The notes beneath the pieces were generated by a model that was not told the origin of the DNA, did not search any database, and saw nothing but the letters and a program-made list of their open reading frames with translations. From Candidatus Gallimonas intestinigallinarum (lineage in GTDB: Bacteria > Bacillota_A > Clostridia > Christensenellales > Borkfalkiaceae): DNA of 10,986 nucleotides. A program made the translations under genes and the position numbers. Positions within the stretch are counted from its first letter, which is position 1. Every line of letters starts with the position of its first letter. Location of the stretch: positions 1 to 10,986 of the forward strand of contig DXBS01000108.1 of the NCBI GenBank assembly GCA_019116405.1. The letters are read 5' to 3'. Of this stretch, positions 7,172 to 10,986 are shown piece by piece.

Positions 7172-8043
7172 TCGCTCTCCCCGAAGATGGCATTCACGTC
7201 CCCTTCGTCAAATGTGTAATCGGTATTACAGTAGTGGCAATGCACCGCGATCTCTCCCTGCTCGGCAAGGAGGGCAAGCGCATCCGCCCTGCCCATCGCA
7301 AGCACTGCGGAAGCGGCCCGCTCGCGCGAACAATGGCAGGCAAAGCGCGCCTCCCGCACGGCGACGTCTGTCGCGCCGAAATCGGACAGGATGCCTTGCG
7401 CGCCGCGCGTCTCGATGACGCGCGAAAGATCGGGATACTGTGCGATCCGCTTCTCTGCAAAGTCGATTGCAGCCTCGCCCGCATAGGGCATGGGCTGCAA
7501 GAACAGTCCGCCCGCGCCGACGCACGTTCCGTCCGTCCCGATCCTGACGCCCAGCGCGACCGCCGTGGGCCGCTGTTCGCTCGTCAGGAAGTATGCGGAG
7601 ACGTCCTCCGCGATCTCGCCCGAGACGAGCTCGCTCGTCCCGACGAAGGGAATGCCCTCGCCGTCGTCGCGGATGACGGTAAAGGTGCCGTCCTTTCCGA
7701 CGCAGCGCCCGACGTCCAGCTTGCCGTCCGCCCGGGGCGGGAGCTCCACATCGGGACGCTCGATGTAGCCGCGCACGGAAAGCGCGCCATCTGCCGCCAC
7801 GCCGATCTTGCCTCCTGCACCCCCGCCGTCCACGGAGACGGAGAGCGAGCTGCCCATGTCCTTGAGCCAGCCCGCAAGATACACCGTCGCCGTCATCGTG
7901 CGACCGAGCGCCGCCGCCGCGACGGGCGTGAGATGATGGCGTCTGATCGCCTCGTTGACGATGGCGGTGCTGTCGATCACTGCAAGGGACACCCGTCCGT
8001 CAAAGACGAGCGCCCGATATAATTTACTTACGCTTTCCGGCAT
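7168..8043 (-). CDS. hslO: Hsp33 redox-regulated chaperone
   Basis: This 291-residue protein has the length and layout of Hsp33. Hsp33 is a cytosolic holdase that becomes active when oxidation releases zinc from four cysteines and unfolds the C-terminal switch region. The N-terminal domain holds family segments such as NEAIRRHHLTPVAAAALGR (30-48), the glycine-rich VDGGGAGGKIGV (71-82) and RGYIERPDVELP (91-102). The C-terminal redox centre is intact: CHC (Cys236, Cys238) and CHYC (Cys269, Cys272), with 30 residues between, matching the CxC...CxxC pattern. AGGGTGA on the minus strand precedes the ATG, which lies inside the last 16 bases of the methyltransferase gene. It overlaps the TPR gene by 4 bases. 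Co-expression with these neighbours is strongly implied. Confidence 0.95.
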   Translation of the reverse strand: MPESVSKLYRALVFDGRVSLAVIDSTAIVNEAIRRHHLTPVAAAALGRTMTATVYLAGWLKDMGSSLSVSVDGGGAGGKIGVAADGALSVRGYIERPDVELPPRADGKLDVGRCVGKDGTFTVIRDDGEGIPFVGTSELVSGEIAEDVSAYFLTSEQRPTAVALGVRIGTDGTCVGAGGLFLQPMPYAGEAAIDFAEKRIAQYPDLSRVIETRGAQGILSDFGATDVAVREARFACHCSRERAASAVLAMGRADALALLAEQGEIAVHCHYCNTDYTFDEGDVNAIFGESE

Positions 8044-8759
8044 ATAAAATTCACCCTGTCACTTTCCGCCGCTTCTTCGCCGAGGTGTCCTTCGACGCGA
8101 AGCACGGTAAATCCCGCATGTTCCAGCTTGCCAATGACGTCCTGCGTCTCGTGGATATACTGGGTATGCTGTTCATCCAGGCGGTCGAACGCGCCGTCTG
8201 CACGGCGGGCAAAGAGCGTGACGTCCATCTCGACGCGATCTGCAAAGAGATGGGTAAAACAAAGATAGGTCACATCCTCTCTGTCGTCCGCAAAGATATT
8301 ATCTGCAATTTTTTCGCGGAGTTTGTATGCGGAGGAAAGATCGAACCAAAAGAATCCGTCCTTTTTGAGCGCAGCCGCCGCATGGCGGAACGCCGCCGGC
8401 AACTTCTCCTGCGAAATATAGTTGTAGCAATCGTTGGGCGAGAGCAGAAAGTCAAACTTCTCGCCAAGGGAGAGCTTTGCTGCATCCGCCTGCACATAGC
8501 GGATGTTAAGCCCCGCTTCCCGCGCAAGGCGCATCGCCTCCGAGAGCATGGGCACGGAGAGATCTGCCCCCGTCATCGAATATCCCGCCCCGGCAAGCGC
8601 GCGCGTGAACGCGCCGCTGCCGCAGCCAACTTCCAATCCCTTGTTTCCCGCGCCAAGTCCGGCAAGCCCCGAAAGAAAATACTGCGACCATTGTTCATAG
8701 CCGCAGTCATCATTGAGTCGCTCGAACCAACGGGAGAGGTGTTCGTAAGCCTGTCCCAT
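8028..8759 (-). CDS. Class I SAM-dependent methyltransferase
   Basis: This 243-residue protein has a Rossmann-type methyltransferase domain. Motif I is LEVGCGSGAF (42-51). The acidic residue that binds the SAM ribose is likely Asp66 (GADLS). ADAAKL (91-96) precedes strand 4, which reads FDFLLSPNDCYNYI (102-115), and LKKDGFFWFDLSS (131-143) forms strand 5. The C-terminal third is beta-rich (VEMDVTLFARRADG) and ends in FICRKA, the usual antiparallel closure. The substrate cannot be told; small molecule, RNA and protein all remain open. It begins 3 bases after the stop of the membrane-protein gene and overlaps the Hsp33 start by 16 bases, so it is a middle gene of the operon. Its ribosome binding site is weak (GGTGA), consistent with translational coupling to the gene before it. 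Confidence 0.9.
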   Translation of the reverse strand: MGQAYEHLSRWFERLNDDCGYEQWSQYFLSGLAGLGAGNKGLEVGCGSGAFTRALAGAGYSMTGADLSVPMLSEAMRLAREAGLNIRYVQADAAKLSLGEKFDFLLSPNDCYNYISQEKLPAAFRHAAAALKKDGFFWFDLSSAYKLREKIADNIFADDREDVTYLCFTHLFADRVEMDVTLFARRADGAFDRLDEQHTQYIHETQDVIGKLEHAGFTVLRVEGHLGEEAAESDRVNFICRKA

Positions 8760-8762
8760 CGC

Positions 8763-10076
8763 TCACCGCTTATTGAGCATTTTGGGAGGTTTGGGCGCCT
8801 TCTTTTTCTTCTTTTTGCCGCCCGTGTCCTCCTCCTGCAATGCGCGCTCCCGCTCCTCAAACTGGCGGTTGTATTCTACATAGCGCTCGTCGTCCTTGTG
8901 TTCATCCTCGTACGCCTTGGTATCCTCCTCGATCGCCGTCTTGCTGTCGCGCAGGCGCTGCAGATCTTCCCGCGAGAAGGAATCGGGCAACTGGTACACC
9001 TCAAGATCGTCATCAATTGGCTTGATGGGACGGCAGACAAGCTTGCTCTTACCCATCGCTACGATCTGGCGGCGGTATTCGCGCATCGCTGCACTCTCCA
9101 TGGAGGGCGACGCGGCTTGCTCGCTCTTTCCCTGTTTGTCCTTATTGTAGAGTCCTCTGCCCGTCGCATACCCCATATTCGGATTGACAAACTTATCGAA
9201 TGCCCACTGGGAATAATCCAGCCAGACGAGCAGCATATAGGAAATTCCGATCAGCAGCATCAAAATGATACCGAGCGCAGTCAGAATCGTTCCGCCGAAG
9301 AGCGTCAGGAAGATAGGCCAGGTCGCAAGTATCGCAAAAAAGATGGTCTGCGGGAAGGTACCAACGGTCATGACAACCGCATTGCGGAAGAGCGCCAATG
9401 GCCCCTGCTTATAGCTGATGCCGAGGGAAATCATCCAAAACATCAGCAAGACCGCAAACGCCACGATGACGTACCCGACGACCTTCGAGGCAATCAGCCA
9501 ACCCGAATTTCCCACCCCGAGCGCGATCAGCATATCTGCCATGTTGCCCATTGTCCGCGCCAGAAAGAGCAGTACGCTAAACACGAGCACCGCTTCCAGC
9601 ACGTTCCAGTAGTTGCGACGGATGCCGCGCAGGAAGTCGTTCGCGACGAAGATGCCCTCCGTCCAGATGAGATTGCGGATGATATAGCCGCCGCCCGCAA
9701 TGCCGATCGCCGCGATCGCCGCCGCAGGGATGAGCAGTCCGAACCAGACAAGATCGGAGTAAAACACGATATTCTCAGCATAGCCGACGAGATCGGGCAG
9801 CACGGGATATCCGACGCCGAGACCGCCGGCATAGGGACCGACGGCGCCGTTTGCACCGATATCGAGGACGCGCAGGACGATTACCGCCACAACGGGAAGG
9901 AAGGTGACAACCATAAACAGATTGACGAGAACGAGCTTTCCGAATCTGCCCTTGAGAATATCCCAAAAGAGCGCCCAGCGGCTCGTGGGAAGGGTGCTGC
10001 GCGCATAGTCCTCGCTCCGTTCTTTTCCGATCAGCCAACGTGCGACCAATCCGCCTCTTTTTTCCTTATCTGCCAT
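8763..10076 (-). CDS. YesL/DUF624-like six-helix membrane protein with charged tail
   Basis: With the start at 10076 the protein is 437 residues, beginning MADKEKRGGL. The alternative ATG at 10124 falls at the predicted transcription start and has no ribosome binding site. The 10076 start has CGGAG placed 7 bases ahead, so it was chosen. Six hydrophobic segments are seen at about 46-70, 110-130, 158-178, 195-220, 240-258 and 262-286. The juxtamembrane WALFWDILKGRFGKLVLVNL (34-53) and the overall plan resemble the YesL/DUF624 family, whose function is poorly known. Residues 290-437 form a hydrophilic, probably cytoplasmic tail. It has a strongly acidic/basic coiled-coil-like stretch (366-415) and ends with six consecutive lysines (421-426) and a proline/lysine end. 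It is the first gene of the operon. The membrane protein call is firm; the family assignment is moderate. Confidence 0.82.
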   Translation of the reverse strand: MADKEKRGGLVARWLIGKERSEDYARSTLPTSRWALFWDILKGRFGKLVLVNLFMVVTFLPVVAVIVLRVLDIGANGAVGPYAGGLGVGYPVLPDLVGYAENIVFYSDLVWFGLLIPAAAIAAIGIAGGGYIIRNLIWTEGIFVANDFLRGIRRNYWNVLEAVLVFSVLLFLARTMGNMADMLIALGVGNSGWLIASKVVGYVIVAFAVLLMFWMISLGISYKQGPLALFRNAVVMTVGTFPQTIFFAILATWPIFLTLFGGTILTALGIILMLLIGISYMLLVWLDYSQWAFDKFVNPNMGYATGRGLYNKDKQGKSEQAASPSMESAAMREYRRQIVAMGKSKLVCRPIKPIDDDLEVYQLPDSFSREDLQRLRDSKTAIEEDTKAYEDEHKDDERYVEYNRQFEERERALQEEDTGGKKKKKKAPKPPKMLNKR

Positions 10077-10105
10077 TATATTACTCCGTATATACACAAG
10101 TTGAC

Positions 10106-10122
10106 GGGCATAAAAACAGCCC
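10106..10122 (-). repeat. Small hairpin at the 5' end of the operon mRNA
   Basis: GGGC at 10106-10109 and GCCC at 10119-10122 form a 4-bp GC stem with a 9-base AT-rich loop. It starts within two or three bases of the predicted transcript end. Hairpins at the extreme 5' end can protect mRNA from decay. The stem is short, so the structure is tentative. Confidence 0.3.
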
Positions 10123-10130
10123 ATGGCGAT

Positions 10131-10159
10131 ATTGTACTACAAAATGCAAAATAATTCAA
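10131..10159 (-). promoter_or_regulatory. Promoter of the five-gene operon
   Basis: On the minus strand TTGAAT (-35, 10159-10154) and TACAAT (-10, 10136-10131) are separated by 17 bases. Transcription would start near 10124, giving a leader of about 48 bases to the ATG at 10076. No other gap in the operon is large enough for an obvious second promoter. Confidence 0.75.
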
Positions 10160-10166
10160 TTGAATT
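10153..10166. promoter_or_regulatory. 14-bp perfect palindrome over the operon -35 (possible operator)
   Basis: AATTCAATTGAATT is a perfect dyad with no spacer. It covers the whole -35 box of the operon promoter (10154-10159) and ends 12 bases before the asd-side -35 (10179-10184). This is a usual place for a repressor dimer to block one or both divergent promoters. The AT-rich content raises the chance of coincidence. Confidence 0.35.
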
Positions 10167-10178
10167 CAGGTAAATTCC

Positions 10179-10207
10179 TTGATTTTTCTGTGGCGGTATG
10201 GTAAAAT
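10179..10207 (+). promoter_or_regulatory. Promoter of the lysine-riboswitch/asd transcript
   Basis: TTGATT (10179-10184) and TAAAAT (10202-10207) are separated by 17 bases, with an extended -10 TGG. Transcription would start near 10214, which is where the first strand of riboswitch stem P1 begins. The agreement between promoter and RNA boundary supports both calls. Confidence 0.78.
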
Positions 10208-10213
10208 TATCTC

Positions 10214-10394
10214 GCTAAAAAGAGGAGCGGCCGAACATAAGTACCGTGCGCCCAGAAGATGGTTAAGGGGTCTTCGCATCAAGCGCACGCGAAAGGGTAT
10301 CGCCGCCGAAGTGCAGCAGTTCCCTTGCGCTGCGCTGGGAGTGCGGGAGAATACCCGTATTCCTGTCACCGCCACGGTGAAGCGCTTTTTCGGC
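10214..10394 (+). ncRNA. Lysine (L-box) riboswitch
   Basis: Conserved core blocks occur in the right order: AGAGGAGC (10221-10228), AAGTA (10239-10243), GAAAGGG (10291-10297), CGCCGAAG (10304-10311), then GGGAGT and GAATACCC, then CTGTC. All five stems can be drawn. P1 pairs GCTAAAAAG (10214-10222) with CTTTTTCGGC (10385-10394). P2 includes CGTGCGC (10245-10251) with GCGCACG (10283-10289). P3 pairs GCAGC with GCTGC, P4 pairs GCGGG with CCCGT, and P5 pairs TCACCG with CGGTGA (10366-10380). The L2-L3 kissing contact is also visible, AAGGGG (10265-10270) with TCCCTT (10321-10326). The element lies directly upstream of asd, as expected for lysine feedback control. Confidence 0.95.
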
Positions 10395-10412
10395 AGTAGA
10401 AGCGAAGAAGGC

Positions 10413-10440
10413 AAAGAAGGCGGTGCTGCCTTCTTTTTCT
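10413..10440 (+). terminator. Riboswitch-controlled terminator with alternative antiterminator
   Basis: AAAGAAGGC (10413-10421) pairs with GCCTTCTTT (10428-10436) around the loop GGTGCT, followed by TTCT. GGCAGTA (10392-10398) can instead pair with TGCTGCC (10424-10430), which takes away half of the terminator stem. Its first bases GGC belong to the 3' strand of P1. Lysine binding that stabilises P1 would therefore release the terminator and switch asd off. The pairing was worked out by eye. Confidence 0.85.
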
Positions 10441-10474
10441 GTAAATAAGCAAAATTTTTTCTAAGGAGACTTCT

Positions 10475-10986
10475 ATGCAGAAACAATATAAGGTCGGCGT
10501 CATCGGCGCAACCGGTATGGTCGGTCAGAGATTTGTCACCCTGCTCGACGGACATCCCCTCTTTCAGCCCGTGGCGCTCGCCGCGAGCGCGCGCTCAGCG
10601 GGAAAGACGTACAAAGAGGCAGTCGGTAACCGTTGGGCAATGAGCGTCCCCATGCCTTCCTATGCGGAGAATATGGTGCTTCTGGACGCGGAAACGGATG
10701 CGGAGAAACTCGCATCCCTTGTAGACTTTGTCTTCTGCGCCGTAAACATGAAAAAGGAGGAGATCAAGGCACTCGAGGAGAAGTACGCAAAACTCGAAGT
10801 ACCCGTCGTCTCCAACAACTCGGCGCACCGCGCGACGCCCGACGTGCCCATGGTCATTCCTGAGATCAACGATGACCACCTCGCCGTCATTGCCGCACAG
10901 CGCAAGCGACTGGGCACCAAGCGCGGCTTTATCGCCGTCAAGAGCAACTGCTCGCTGCAGTCGTACGTTCCCGCCCTGCACCCGCT
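10475..10986 (+). CDS. asd: Aspartate-semialdehyde dehydrogenase, 3' end outside window
   Basis: The first 170 codons are present, about half of a typical Asd. The enzyme reduces aspartyl-4-phosphate to aspartate-4-semialdehyde with NADPH. This is the branch point to diaminopimelate/lysine and to threonine/methionine. VGVIGATGMVGQRF (7-20) is the NADP-binding glycine loop. SNNSAHR (113-119 region) is a conserved substrate-side segment. KSNCSLQSYVPALHPL contains the catalytic cysteine, Cys159. The NCSLQSYVPALHPL form resembles the subgroup found in yeast, archaea and many Clostridia rather than the E. coli type. An excellent ribosome binding site, AAGGAGA (10463-10469), precedes the ATG. Expression should be reduced when lysine is plentiful, through the riboswitch upstream. 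Further lysine genes may follow outside the window. Confidence 0.95.
   Translation, partial: MQKQYKVGVIGATGMVGQRFVTLLDGHPLFQPVALAASARSAGKTYKEAVGNRWAMSVPMPSYAENMVLLDAETDAEKLASLVDFVFCAVNMKKEEIKALEEKYAKLEVPVVSNNSAHRATPDVPMVIPEINDDHLAVIAAQRKRLGTKRGFIAVKSNCSLQSYVPALHP

Noticed and set aside
8806..8825. Purine-rich lysine run as a possible programmed frameshift site
   Set aside because: The codons read AAA AAG AAG AAA AAG AAG without the A AAA AAG heptamer in frame. The gene stops normally soon after, and no extended frame of interest follows.
8085..10154. Long plus-strand open frame of 689 codons
   Set aside because: It runs antisense across the methyltransferase gene and the YesL-like gene. Its translation is a low-complexity His/Arg/Asp-rich sequence with no motif, and there is no convincing ribosome binding site. 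It mirrors the charged tail and membrane helices of the real gene.
10166..10555. Minus-strand open frame of 129 codons across the asd leader
   Set aside because: It is antisense to the lysine riboswitch, the terminator and the start of asd, and its translation has no family features.
1..10986. CRISPR, tRNA, rRNA, insertion sequence, defence or phage genes
   Set aside because: I found no regularly spaced repeats, no tRNA-like cloverleaf, no transposase or integrase motifs and no defence nuclease signatures on either strand by eye.

Overview
The window looks like chromosomal DNA of an anaerobic member of the Bacillota, most likely an uncultured gut-type Clostridia. The grounds are: a high-GC coding sequence with AT-rich intergenic gaps, consensus sigma-A style promoters (TTGACA/TATAAT, several with an extended -10), strong AGGAG-type ribosome binding sites, a lysine (L-box) riboswitch with a transcription terminator upstream of asd, and protein families typical of Clostridia. 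No tRNA, rRNA, CRISPR array, insertion sequence or phage gene was seen. The lineage is an inference; no marker gene fixes it.

Layout. (a) 1-1675, minus: a GH51 alpha-L-arabinofuranosidase whose 3' end lies outside the window, with its own near-consensus promoter and a roughly 96-nt leader that can fold. (b) 1885-3198, minus: a GH13 alpha-amylase-family enzyme with its own promoter. Neither glycosidase has a signal peptide, so both probably act in the cytoplasm on imported oligosaccharides. (c) 3351-4595, plus: an M18 metallo-aminopeptidase, divergent from the amylase, ended by a very strong 15-bp hairpin terminator. (d) 10076-4664, minus: five tightly packed genes that should form one operon read from a promoter at 10131-10159. 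In order they encode a six-helix YesL/DUF624-like membrane protein with a charged tail, a class I methyltransferase, the redox chaperone Hsp33 (HslO), a TPR-rich protein, and a helical HEAT-like protein. Gaps are 12 bases or less, or the genes overlap. (e) 10160-10474: a divergent control region with a plus-strand promoter, a complete lysine riboswitch and its terminator/antiterminator. (f) 10475-10986, plus: the first 170 codons of aspartate-semialdehyde dehydrogenase (asd), cut by the window edge.

How they fit together. The asd leader predicts lysine-dependent repression of the aspartate pathway leading to diaminopimelate and lysine. The two glycosidases suit plant arabinan/arabinoxylan and starch breakdown products. 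The five-gene operon joins the oxidative-stress holdase Hsp33 to two scaffold-like repeat proteins, a methyltransferase and a membrane protein. It is the least explained part of the window and the best candidate for new biology, although nothing in it proves a new system.
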